From assembly GCF_040712315.1 (NCBI RefSeq), contig NC_134015.1, forward strand, positions 10,002,945 to 10,066,944: a stretch of DNA of 64,000 nucleotides. Direction: 5' to 3'. Below the pieces are notes generated by a model. That model worked only from the letters and a program-made list of their open reading frames with translations, searched no databases and was not told the DNA's origin. Positions 47,601 to 57,140 of this stretch are shown piece by piece. The stretch is from Castanea sativa. Taxonomy: Eukaryota > Streptophyta > Magnoliopsida > Fagales > Fagaceae. Both the position numbers and the translations under genes were made by a program. Within the stretch, counting starts at the first letter, position 1. Every line of letters begins with the position of its first letter.

Positions 47601-50559
47601 AAGGAAACATTAGACTGGTTAATTTGCAGACCTGTATAAGAGCTTGTATTTCCCTTCTCAACCAACTTTGGAGCCAGTGGTTTGGCTGAAGATACTTATG
47701 AGATTTCCAATACCATAGTATGTTGAATATGTCATCTACGATACCTGATTGAACACATGGTTAACCGAAAAGAATAAATACAGGTAATAGTGATTTTGTC
47801 AGGAAATAATGTTACAAACAGGTAGCATTAAGAAGAACCAATAAATAGAAAGACAAGCAGCATAAGACCTGGTTCAGTGTAATAGCATTGTAATCTATAC
47901 TTGTGTGCTCTTGTTAAGAGAAAGCTGCAACATCATTACATGAAGTAACATAAATATAGGAATATAATAACTGCCAGGGAAAAAAACTGAAAGAAAAGAA
48001 ATCAAAAGGATGATACCTATATCCAAAATCTCGATTAATGTAATGCCGTTGAAATGAACTTCCATCATATCCATGTAGTATAGAAAAATTTTCTGTCTGC
48101 AAATTAGACAAAATAGCCATTCAAGTCTCAAATAATGCTAGTATTGTTGACACACAATCTAAACAGCCCTTTGCATTCTTTTCCACCCGGACAAGAGCAT
48201 GCATATAATTTTTTGCAATATTGAGGGCTGATTTTCAAATCTATTTGACACGTCAAGTTTGGATCAGGAAATTTGGAGTGCATATTGCTTGCTTTCAATG
48301 AAAATCTTTTAGATCATAGTTAATCCCAGAAGCTATTACCCACCAAAAAAAAGGGGAAGAAGACTGGAGTGCAATTGAATTGGAAAAAGAATTAAAACCA
48401 AAAGAAAAATGAAATTAAAAGAAGAAGAAGAAGAAGAAGAAGAAGAAGAAGAAGAAATCTAACTGGCATGTAGTAGAATTGTAAGAACAGTAGAAAAAAA
48501 CTGAACCTTGCACAGAGGACATTTTACAGAAGTAGGTGGGCTAGAGTGCTTGCGTGCAACCACTTTGGTCCACTGTACAATGCAATTGTAACAAAACTTA
48601 TCTGAAACACAAAAATGGAATGACTAGGCTTAATAAATAACTAAATATGATTTACAGCAGTAAATTCATTATTCCAAAAGGAAATTACCAAAAACAAAAA
48701 CCATCATGTGTTAATTCCCTGCACAATTGGAAAATTTATATATAGCATTCTAACTTCTTGAGCCGTATGCAACACAATAAAGAAAAATACATATATATGG
48801 GAAAGGTGTTCAAAATAACTTTATTTATTTTTAATATGTAATAGAATTTCATTAAGAGAATCAACCTCTCTAAAACAAATTGGGGGGAAAGGCTGCCTAC
48901 ATGACCTCTCCTAGGCCTCAAAAAAAGTTGTAGCTTTGGGCACTAGGTACACCTACATCCATGTAATAGAATTTCATTTAAAAAGTGCAAAATTAAGTGC
49001 TATCCTAGTACATGAGGTCTATATAAAAGAATAGTGAGGAAAACGAAAAGGACCAAAGAAAGAGAGATTAACATCTAAAAAATAGGTCCAAGAAGTTAGT
49101 CATGGAGAAATTGGAAGAATTGGAAGTACACTTGTATATTGTCTTGAGATAGAGAAACTTGAGATGTGGCATGGATAACTCCTTTCCCTTGAAAGTATGT
49201 CTATCTTTCCAAAGACACCACATGATACATGACAGAGTTGTAGCCCAAATATCCAAATATTCCCAAATTCCCTTTCCAAGAAGCCAACAATAAATTGTAA
49301 ACAGTCACAATTCTACAGAGATGCATGTATCTACCCTACCCTAGGCTCCCAAATGCTTATGTTCTTTAGTTTATTGAGATTTTCCCATGTCCCTAGTACA
49401 CTGCCTGTGAACATGCATGCTATTTTCATTTCAAAAAAACTTATATTACTTCTATAGATATATATGTAAAGCTTACTGAGATTTTCCCAACAACACCACT
49501 GCCACAGAATACAAACAGACTTGCATATAACTATCCTTGTTACAATAAGCAAGTAATAACTTATGCTCAGAAAGAATAATTGGAGAATAGTTAAAATCCT
49601 GCCAAGAATATATTAGCCATCCCACCCTAGTTTCCCGAGTGCTTATTTTCTCTAGCACCAAATTTTTCTTCAAATCAGTTTGGAGGAAAATTCTTCCAAA
49701 CCGTTAGATTTCAAATGAGCAAAATGGCAAAACCCCCACCCCCATCAGCACCACACTCACAAAACGGCTGCAAACGTATCACCATAAAAAAACAGGTAAT
49801 GTTTTCCTAGTCTTCAATACTTACCATTACATGTCTCAATGGACAATTGGCTGTTCTTAGTTTCTTTTCAATAAGAAAGCTTTCAAACTATGTAAATCAT
49901 AAAACTTATATGCTATAAAGAGAGGGGATTACATACTATATAGATTATAGCTTTTGAGAATGAATCTATCATCTTAGTATTGTTTCAATGACTCTCAATT
50001 TCATGAAACTACACTGATTATTTCATCACACAATTCTTTCACCTGGGAAAAAAGAAACTGCAACAGACAATTAAACTTAAACAAAAATTTTAGATCATAT
50101 TTCATATAAACCAAATTTCAACAAAATAATTGAAAAGACAACGAGAAAGCTCAAAAGGGTTTCTTTATATCACAATTGGCAAGGTTTTGGAGAAACCCAA
50201 CTCATGAAATCGAACAAAGAAAGGAAAAAAGAACAGCCTTTAGCTTATAACACTGATAACAAAGAAAATCGATGCTCCATTTGATTGCCAAGTAAACCCA
50301 AATTTCCAATCTTTGTAAAATTTTCACAATTTGGAAACTAACATGACAGGGAATGCAAAAAGTGCCAAAACACCAAAATGTTTTCTTTTCCTTTTAGTAA
50401 TTTTCTCGGCAACCAAACACAGACACAGAGGTAGAGAAGAAACGTACGGAAACATTTGTCAAGATAGGAATCTTGAAGGATGGGTCCGAGGCAGATGGGA
50501 CATGGGTTGGAGGGGTCCCCTGAAGCGTGAGAGTTGCTCTTGTTGGCCTCCTGGTTCAT
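44694..50559 (-). CDS. RING (C3HC4) protein, probable E3 ubiquitin ligase
   Basis: Seven exons join in frame to 271 residues: 50448-50559, 48507-48601, 48017-48096, 47869-47924, 47632-47744, 45204-45265 and 44694-44991. The RING finger spans exons 1 and 2: C20-x2-C23-x12-C36-x-H38-x2-C41-x2-C44-x20-C65-x2-C68, a complete C3HC4 set. Downstream are TENFSILHGYDGSSFQRHYI, TRAHKYRLQCYYTEPG, WYWKSHKYLQPNHWLQSWLR, EEDVDIILHHILGVI and a conserved C-terminal block ending IFDEDSDGPD. This layout matches an uncharacterised plant RING family, so ligase activity is inferred from the finger. Introns 1 (1846 bp) and 5 (2366 bp) are long and hold repeat and AMI1 sequence. No stops were found and all introns are GT-AG. 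Confidence 0.88.
45785..45985. repeat. Imperfect tandem duplication with short telomere-like run
   Basis: Two copies of a unit of about 105 bp (first from near 45787, second from near 45892) share CCAAA(A/G)GGCAAA, AGCAC(A/T)AGAAT and AATGCAAT. Between them lies CCTAAACCCTAAACCCTAA. All is in intron 5 of the RING gene. Confidence 0.65.
46499..47272 (-). pseudogene. AMI1: AMI1 fragment: exon 1, intron 1, part of exon 2, promoter
   Basis: Nearly identical in order to 17885-18680 of AMI1 copy 2. Exon 2 remnant 46499-46561 ([18 protein letters not shown]) stops abruptly at the left edge. The intron 1 acceptor (GGAAACAG) and donor (GACAT|GTCAG at 47028) are intact. Exon 1 covers about 47028-47130, but the MAKDS start segment is replaced by a CT/GA run, so the first in-frame ATG is at MEKFVLQ. 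About 140 bases of upstream sequence are included. It lies in intron 5 of the RING gene, same strand. It cannot make amidase: Ser and Ser of the triad are absent. Confidence 0.9.
48419..48457. repeat. (GAA)n microsatellite in RING gene intron 2
   Basis: About 12 GAA units, 50 bases downstream (gene strand) of the exon 2 donor. No coding role. Confidence 0.9.
48854..48960 (+). mobile_element. 5'-truncated SINE, Au/TS-like, with 18-bp target duplication
   Basis: Flanked by exact direct repeats ATGTAATAGAATTTCATT at 48836-48853 and 48961-48978. The insert contains CAACCTCTCT, GGCTGCCTACATGACCTCTC and GGGCACTAGGTACACC, resembling the 3' half of the plant Au/TS SINE group. The A box is missing. 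It lies in intron 1 of the RING gene. Confidence 0.75.
49060..49262 (-). pseudogene. LINE C-terminal remnant in RING gene intron 1
   Basis: The minus strand reads WATTLSCIMWCLWKDRHTFK followed by GKELSMPHLKFLYLKTIY. This fits the end of plant LINE ORF2 after the zinc-binding domain (W...W.IWKERN..TF). Short and without flanking domains. Confidence 0.65.
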
Positions 50560-51293
50560 TGTTTGTGTTTTTTTTTTTCAGTGCCAAAGCTACAAAGTAC
50601 GAAGTACAATCTTTTAGCAAACCCATATATGTATTTGGAAAAAAGGGACACAATTACTAGGGGTTACTTGTCCAAAAAAGGAAAAAAAATCACGTGAGTT
50701 AAACATGATCAGCACGTGGGATAGTCAACTGGATTCGAAGTTGTTAGATTAGTTCATGAATAGATATGGAATTGGTTTGGGGAAGATTTGTAACAAAAGG
50801 ATTTATGAGAGGCGAGAAAGATTTTTGTTAGATTAGGAGCTAGATGACTTATCACCTCTATGTTTGGGATCCAGTTGTTTTGAGACGAGTTACTTGAAGT
50901 TGTGTCATTGCTTCAAGCTCAATTGGGCGAGTGACAAGTTTTTGAATCCTGCACGTCTTTATTAGAAAAACTAACAAGTGTTATTTGAGTTATAATCTAT
51001 CAGGTTATTAATATAAAGTTTATTTTATTAACTAATGTGAGTATTTAGAGGATTTTTAGTACTTAACTATGATCTCAGCTGTACTCAATCATCTCATCTC
51101 ATATCATAGTAATTACAAGAAAGAATTTGTTGGAAGTAGCCTTAAAATGATAGTTAATAGTTTTGAATTGAAGATTTCACGAATCTCATATGAGTCTAAT
51201 ACATAGTCATATAATCCATTTAAGAGTCACATTTTGTTTCGATAAGTCTTTTGTCATTGAGTAAAGATTTTAGATTCGAACCTAGATTACATC
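50560..51293. other. RING gene upstream region and intergenic DNA
   Basis: Contains the presumed promoter of the RING gene; no clear TATA box was assigned. No other gene is seen. Confidence 0.4.
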
Positions 51294-52142
51294 TAGGGCC
51301 GGCCCAAGGCCTAGGCAAGTTAGGCCTAAGGCCCCACCAAAAAAAAAAAATTCCTTAGGAAAAAAGGCCTCACTTCCCATGGTTAAATGTCCAAATTTTT
51401 TTTTTAATATTATATATATTTATTAAAGGTTGTACATTTTTTTTAATTAGTAATGTCAAGGATACTACAAATTTTACTATTGACTTATAAATTGCCATAT
51501 TATTAATCACAAAAAAGTGATATAAATATTCATTAGTTAAATTGAAGTTCATCAATGAGAGTTAATGTCATATTATATTTTGAACATTTTATAGTGCTTT
51601 TAATTAGCATATTTGTTTTTTTATATATTTTTTATTTTTTTATATTAAGACTCTCAAAGTACGAGACCAATAAAACCTTAACCCAATTGAAACCATAAAA
51701 TGTTTCAAAAAGATGTTACAAATGTGTTAAATGATCAATTATAGATTAATCTCTCCTAATAATTTGAGACTTTAATTTTTGTAAACTGATAGTAACACAC
51801 CAAATCATATCTATCTCTCTCTCTTAAAAACAAGATATAAAAATAAAATTAGATTATAACTTTACTTAACCATGCATTGTCATATATCCAAAATAAAGTA
51901 CATTTTTTAATCATAATATATTTTTATTTTTTTTAATATTTATAGTTCAACTATGATATTCAATTCTTTATATGAAATTAACATTAGTTTAGTTGGTATT
52001 ATTCATCAAATTATGTATTTAATATATTAAATTAACCTTGATTTGATTAGTATTAAATAATTTTGTTTAATTAATATATACATATTAAAGGCCTCACATA
52101 TATTTTTTGCCTTAGGCCTCATTTTATGTTGGGCCGCCTTTG
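51294..52142. mobile_element. Non-autonomous hAT-like element (849 bp)
   Basis: Left end TAGGGCCGGCCCAAG; right end in reverse complement CAAAGGCGGCCCAAC. Flanking 8-mers ATTACATC (51286-51293) and ACTACATC (52143-52150) differ at one base. Subterminal GGCCTAAGGCC and GGCCTCA motifs repeat at both ends. Similar in size and end type to 13413-14278. No transposase frame. Confidence 0.75.
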
Positions 52143-52180
52143 ACTACATCAAAAATCAATTGGTGTCTTAGACTTGATTG

Positions 52181-52182
<2 letters not shown>

Positions 52183-52270
<88 letters not shown>
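52183..52270. repeat. Compound microsatellite (CT)n(TA)n
   Basis: About 20 CT units run directly into about 22 TA units. The longest microsatellite in the window. Confidence 0.92.
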
Positions 52271-52273
<3 letters not shown>

Positions 52274-53637
52274 CAAGTTATTATTAAATGGGTTATGTGA
52301 TTAAATATATGGAATATACAATATATGGAAGTCATCTTTTACCTCTTAAATCTATGATATATAACAAAAATAAGATTAAATCCTACGTTCCTACACAACT
52401 TCAAATCTTCAATAAATCTGTGCTTTTTTTTACCCCTAAAACTACAAGATATTTAGTAAATTCAGATAAACTAATTATCCTTGTGTCATATGCTAGTGCT
52501 TGTCACACACACACAGTGACACTTGTCTTAGCGTTCCAAAATGAGAGAATGGGCGATGAGGTTCAGGGTGTGCCTTGGAATAAGGCAATAAAACCCACAA
52601 TGTAAATGCATTACTAATAAAGATGCTGATTCAAACCCCAATTAAGGAAAGCTTCATATATGTTTAGTCATCATTAGTCATCAACCACAACCAGGCTAGA
52701 CAGATCTAATTTTGCAAGAACCAATCAAGACTTCAGGCTCCCAAGCTTAGCTGAAATAAAATTATTTGGTAAATTCAGTTCAACAAGCTGAAAATATGTA
52801 CAAACTGTTGTCATTATCTGCAGAGAAAATGAGATTGGTCCCCCAAGATGAAGATGGACGGTCAATTATTAAGTAGCACAAAATCTAAACCACATGAAGT
52901 CCAATTTGTTCAGCTTTTTCTTAAGCACTGCAAATCTGATGCAGTGGGAGCTTTGGCCTTTGCTATGCGTTTCAAGCATTTGCATTTACTTGTTGCAGAA
53001 TTAAATTTAGCCAGTTTCAGATTGAAAAATAAGTACTTCTTTTTCTTTGTTTATATCAAAGTACAGCTTTACATGTAAAAAAATGGTATAAAAAAGAGGG
53101 AAAGAGGGGGGGTTACCAAGCGCTCTTGTTGTAGCATAGCTGTAATGCCAATGAGTGTAAAGTTTATGCAAGAATAAAAGTTTTAAATTAAAAAAAAAAT
53201 TAAAAGACTAGAATATACACTAAAAACAAATGAGGGAAAAAAAACAATTTCATCAAATTTATAAAAGGGATAGTTGTTATAAAGGTGAAGAGTCCATTGA
53301 TTCTAGTGTTCTTTGAATAATGCCACTATTACTCAATTTATTAGACTACGAAATCTCCTCTTTACCAAAAAAGAAAAAGAAAAAAAAGAAGGAACACTAA
53401 TTCTATTTTACACAATTTTCTTTTACTTGCATAACCTGCACATTGGAAAATGATTTTTTTTCTTCCAAATATCAAAGAATCAACAAAATTACTTATGGTA
53501 AAAGCAGAAATCACAGAGTACAGAAACATAATCCTTTCATTCGAAGGTTCTCACTAGCTAGCAGCCTAGCACTTATGTATGCTCTCATTTTTTAAACTAA
53601 AATTTATCATGCGTCTGAAATTTGTTCCACATACCTT
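52271..53637. other. Intergenic DNA, no gene supported
   Basis: Frames of 105 codons (52288-52605) and 76 codons (52848-53078) have no recognisable domain and are not called. 53240-53637 lies just downstream of the B3-like gene and may hold its 3'UTR. Confidence 0.45.
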
Positions 53638-54207
53638 TCAAATTCTTAAGCTGCTTAAGTCCATCCTTGGTACGTATAAAACTGAAAATTCCAACTTCTC
53701 AACAGCTTTGGTACCTGACCATCGCAATCCAATTTCTTGGTTATAGTTGAGATTCCTTTTATTTACAAGTTGTCTAAAAGGCTCAATCGAATAAGCAAAC
53801 TCTTTCCTTGCTTCTTCCAAATCATAACAAATTGGCTGCTCCATCATTGTTTTTTCCTTTCTTGGCTTCTCATAAGAAAATGGTGTTGGTTTGAACCAGA
53901 ATGACTCTTTCTTTGCCAATTTTGCAGGATACGTTTCACAAGTGTCAACATCGTAAATTGATATTTCAACAGGAAGCCATGCTTTCAGAGCTTTACGGCT
54001 GGCCTCATTCATGTTACCTAATATGTGTTCTTCAAACTCCTTTGAAGGTGAAATCTTGAGGCTATCCCAACAAAGATGATCTGTTGTAAGTCTAATCCTA
54101 AGTGGCCAAGAGTTGCTATCTTCTGGCAAATTGCTACAAACTTCCTTATCCTTGTTGCTACTATCTTCTCCTATGCCACTTCCATCCCTTGCCATTTTCT
54201 TCATCAT
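53638..54207 (-). CDS. Putative B3-domain protein
   Basis: A single uninterrupted frame of 189 residues starting MMKKMARDGS. The stretch WPLRIRLTTDHLCWDSLKIS, with a following EEHILG, resembles the start of the plant B3 fold (LT.SDV....L.LP...VE.HIL). VEISIYDVDTCETY fits the next strands, and NQEIGLRWSG...LEFSVL matches the conserved C-terminal GDEIGLYWD...F.FSVL. Such proteins bind DNA in the nucleus. The usual arginine-rich DNA-contact positions are not obvious, so binding is uncertain. A donor-like AAAG|GTATGTGG lies just past the stop. Upstream is a LINE insertion (54478). Confidence 0.6.
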   Translation of the reverse strand: MMKKMARDGSGIGEDSSNKDKEVCSNLPEDSNSWPLRIRLTTDHLCWDSLKISPSKEFEEHILGNMNEASRKALKAWLPVEISIYDVDTCETYPAKLAKKESFWFKPTPFSYEKPRKEKTMMEQPICYDLEEARKEFAYSIEPFRQLVNKRNLNYNQEIGLRWSGTKAVEKLEFSVLYVPRMDLSSLRI

Positions 54208-54477
54208 GGAAATGAACTAGAATTGAAGCAGGAGAAAGAAAGGAGGTGGAAGGAATTGACCAAAACTTGCTTTTATATTTGGAAAATTATTCATACCATT
54301 TGTTTTTCATTAGTGATTTTCCTTATCTGTGATTGATTCCTTATTAGATCATTCATGTAAAAGATTTTACCTTTTAAGAGTCTTTTTCTCTTTGCCAGTT
54401 ATGTCATTAAGTGAATTTCCCTATCTTGCTCTAATTCAACAATAGCATTTACTGTTACTGACATTATTGACCTCAAG

Positions 54478-54948
54478 AAGGCCGGTACTAATGAGGTGGG
54501 CTTACTGGTGGTGATTCGTAATCATCTTGGTCAGGTCATGGGGGCGCTTTTGCAAAGAATTCCTTTCCAAGGTTCTGTAGCAATGGTGGAGGCATTAGCT
54601 GCTAAGAGGGCCATGGAATTCGCTCTCAAAATTGGAATATGGAAAATGGAAATAGTAGTGGTAATGAAAATTCTAAATGACTCGGATGTGAATCTGTCAC
54701 CTGTTGAATTTATTCTGCAGGAAGCTAAATTGATGGCCAAAAATATGGATTGTTACTCTGTTGCTCATGTGGGAAGAAATGGAAACAAGGTTGCTCATGC
54801 CTAAGCTAGGAGAGCTGTAGCCTCTTCTAATTTGCTGGTTTCTATGGCTGATGTTCGCCAGACATTGACTGATTGAAGCTTTAGTTTGTAATGACTTCTT
54901 TTCAGTTTAAGAAAATTTTGAATCTTGATTTGAAAAAAAAAAAAAAAA
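54478..54948 (+). mobile_element. 5'-truncated LINE: RNase H domain, poly-A, target duplication
   Basis: Flanked by ATTGACCTCAAG (54466-54477) and ATTGACCTCGAG (54949-54960), 11 of 12 matching, with a poly-A run at 54933-54949. The insert encodes GLLVVIRNHLGQVMGALLQR, then VEALAAKRAMEFALKIGIWK and HVGRNGNKVAHA, an RNase H-like domain as in plant LINE ORF2 C-termini. One stop (TAA at 54802-54804) separates HVGRNGNKVAHA from the final ARRAVASS. The signature is that of target-primed reverse transcription. Confidence 0.87.
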
Positions 54949-54960
54949 ATTGACCTCGAG

Positions 54961-56300
54961 GTAAGTTGTTGTCAGATTGCATACAAGTCCTAGTATCCGC
55001 TCCATGTCACAGTAATATCCTAATTAATGCAGCAATGGTTGTGGTGGATATGAAATAATTAAGTACAAGCTACAACAAATTATAAATAAATTCTAGTCCT
55101 TCTCTGAGTTCATAGATTTCTTAAAGAGTAGCTCTAGATAGCAATTGAGCTTGCTAGTTTGGGTAGGTAGCTCATTCGCTAATTAAATCGCTACACTGCT
55201 CCATAAGACATTGCATAGATGGCCTGCACAAAGCTAAAAGCACTTTGGTTTGGCGATGATGTACTGTGCTTGAATGTTCTAGAAAATAATGCTTAGAACT
55301 TAAAGTTTGAAGATAGACTTGAAAATTAGTGGTATGAAGATGTTTAATTCCTTGGATCAATTTATCAAAGTGATTCAAACAATCAAAACTACAAGGGTGA
55401 TATCAGAGCTTGTAGGATCATGCGTAGTTCATTGAACTGCAAAAAGGCAGAGGCAGAGGGAGGGGGGGGGGGGTGGGGGTGGAAGGAGCTACACATGATT
55501 TGAAGATGTTTCATGAGTTGCAACTCTTTGACCCCTGAAAAAATGGATTCAAAGCTTTTGAAAATCAGTTAAGTTTTTTTCAAAGCTTTTGAGAATCAGT
55601 TAAGTTTTTTTCCACGATGCAAAGTATTATTGTATTAATAAGCTTAGAAAATCCTTGCTTTTGGACAATACATTATTAGATTTCCTTGTTCAATATTGTC
55701 ACTTGTTACCGAGGAACGAGCAACATAATATAATGAAAGAAAATCGGATGCCATTAAATCAACCCTTCATCCATAACAAAATTTAACTAATAATAAAAAA
55801 GTTTTTGTTCCACCTGGAAGTTTGTCCAGTTGAATAAAGTGGCTATTGTCTCGTTTGCCATTGCTGCTTTGGTATACTATTACATTCGAAAGCACATTTC
55901 TTGAGACCATAGGAAGTTGACATTAAAGTTAAATTTAGTTGAAGTTGTAACGAATTTTAACCTGATATCTTGTATGATTATCAAAGATATGATTTTCAGT
56001 TTATTAGTTAATATTTTATACCAATTGAATATCTTAAATGATTAGTTGATGAGAATTCATAGCCAATGCCAATTTAATTAGGATTAAGGTGTGGTTGAGT
56101 TGAATTGAAATATTAAGCAAGGGCAGTTAAGATGTAGCAAATTTTTTTTTTGTGATTCTCAAAAAAGAAAAAAGAAAAAAGGTTTTTTTTTTTTTAATTT
56201 TTTTTATTATTTTTTTTACACTAGTTGGAAAATTCCAAGGAGCTTGAGTTGCAGCAAAATAGAGTTGCATGAATTCATTTAGGACACCATACAGCAAACA
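54961..56300. other. Intergenic DNA, no gene seen
   Basis: Contains a G-rich run at 55458-55482, a direct repeat of CAAAGCTTTTGA.AATCAGTT near 55548-55610, and A/T tracts near 56145-56220. No frame is supported. Confidence 0.5.
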
Positions 56301-56305
56301 ATCTA

Positions 56306-56490
56306 TGTTAGTGTATAGCTTAGACTAGATTAGCCTATTGGGCTTGGCCCAATATACTGTACTTGTAGTTTACTCATATTACTTGTACTACACACATACC
56401 TAGCCTATATAAGGCTCTCTATTGTACATTATTGTTTACACAGAATATACAGACTATTCAGTTTTTCTCTCTCACTTTATATTCTTAACA
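56306..56490 (+). repeat. 5' LTR of copia element B (185 bp)
   Basis: TGTTAG to TTAACA. A TATA-like CCTATATAAGG lies at about 56403-56413, as expected for the promoter LTR. Confidence 0.93.
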
Positions 56491-57140
56491 TGGTATCAAA
56501 GCCATTCCTCTGACTTTCTGGTTCCTGTGGACATCTCCGGCGTTCTTCCGCTGCCCTCGCCTTCATCCAGTAGCCACTTTCAAAAGCAAGTCACCGTCGT
56601 CACGCCTACAGTTCCTGCAACTCTCGGATCTCACCGTTTTGTTCATCTAACTGTCAAAGCAAAGACATATAGTGACAGAACAGACAATCCTGAGCAAAAC
56701 CCAACCAAGAATAGCCAGAAATGACCTCACACGCGCCCACATATGCCGCCTGAAGATTCTGACTGTCGAATACGCGCTACATGTGCCTCCATGCTCCACC
56801 AGAGGTTCATCACGCGCTGCACGCGCCGGAACGAGATCCTCCACGCGCCTTCACTCATGACACGCGCTCCACGCGCCTGAGACCATTCACGTTTGTCCAC
56901 GTCAGCCCTAGGCTGACGTCATCCTGCTTACATCAGTGTTTGAGTCATCCGCCTACGTCAGCACACGCCAGCTGTTGACTTTGACCGTTGACCATCACTG
57001 TTGACCGTTGACTTTTTGACCAAAGTCAAAATTTTTCAACAGAACTTGTCTTGCTTAGTTTTTTGCGTAGATTCCGATTGTGAGCTCTGTTTCTGCATTT
57101 GAGGTATCTAAATCCCAGTTTTTTGGTCATTTTCTTCATT
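56491..57140 (+). promoter_or_regulatory. Leader of copia element B with primer site and W-box cluster
   Basis: Starts with the tRNA-iMet-type primer site. From about 56728 to 56880 ACGCGC recurs at least six times. TGACGTCA lies at about 56913-56920. Between 56975 and 57029 there are six TTGAC(C/T) motifs on the plus strand and one on the minus strand, which are WRKY W-box cores. Gag ATG follows at 57141. Regulatory use is inference. Confidence 0.65.

Noticed and set aside
50915..50990. Possible tRNA-like A and B boxes (AGCTCAATTGGGCGAG and TTTGAATCCTG)
   Set aside because: Spacing and flanks do not give a tRNA fold, and no tail or duplication was seen. At most a SINE scrap.
52848..53078. 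76-codon frame beginning MKMDGQLLSS
   Set aside because: No similarity I can recognise; ends in a poly-Phe/Tyr stretch from AT-rich DNA.
56422..56978. Overlapping frames in the leader of copia element B
   Set aside because: They arise from GC-rich repeated ACGCGC sequence upstream of gag; no family match.
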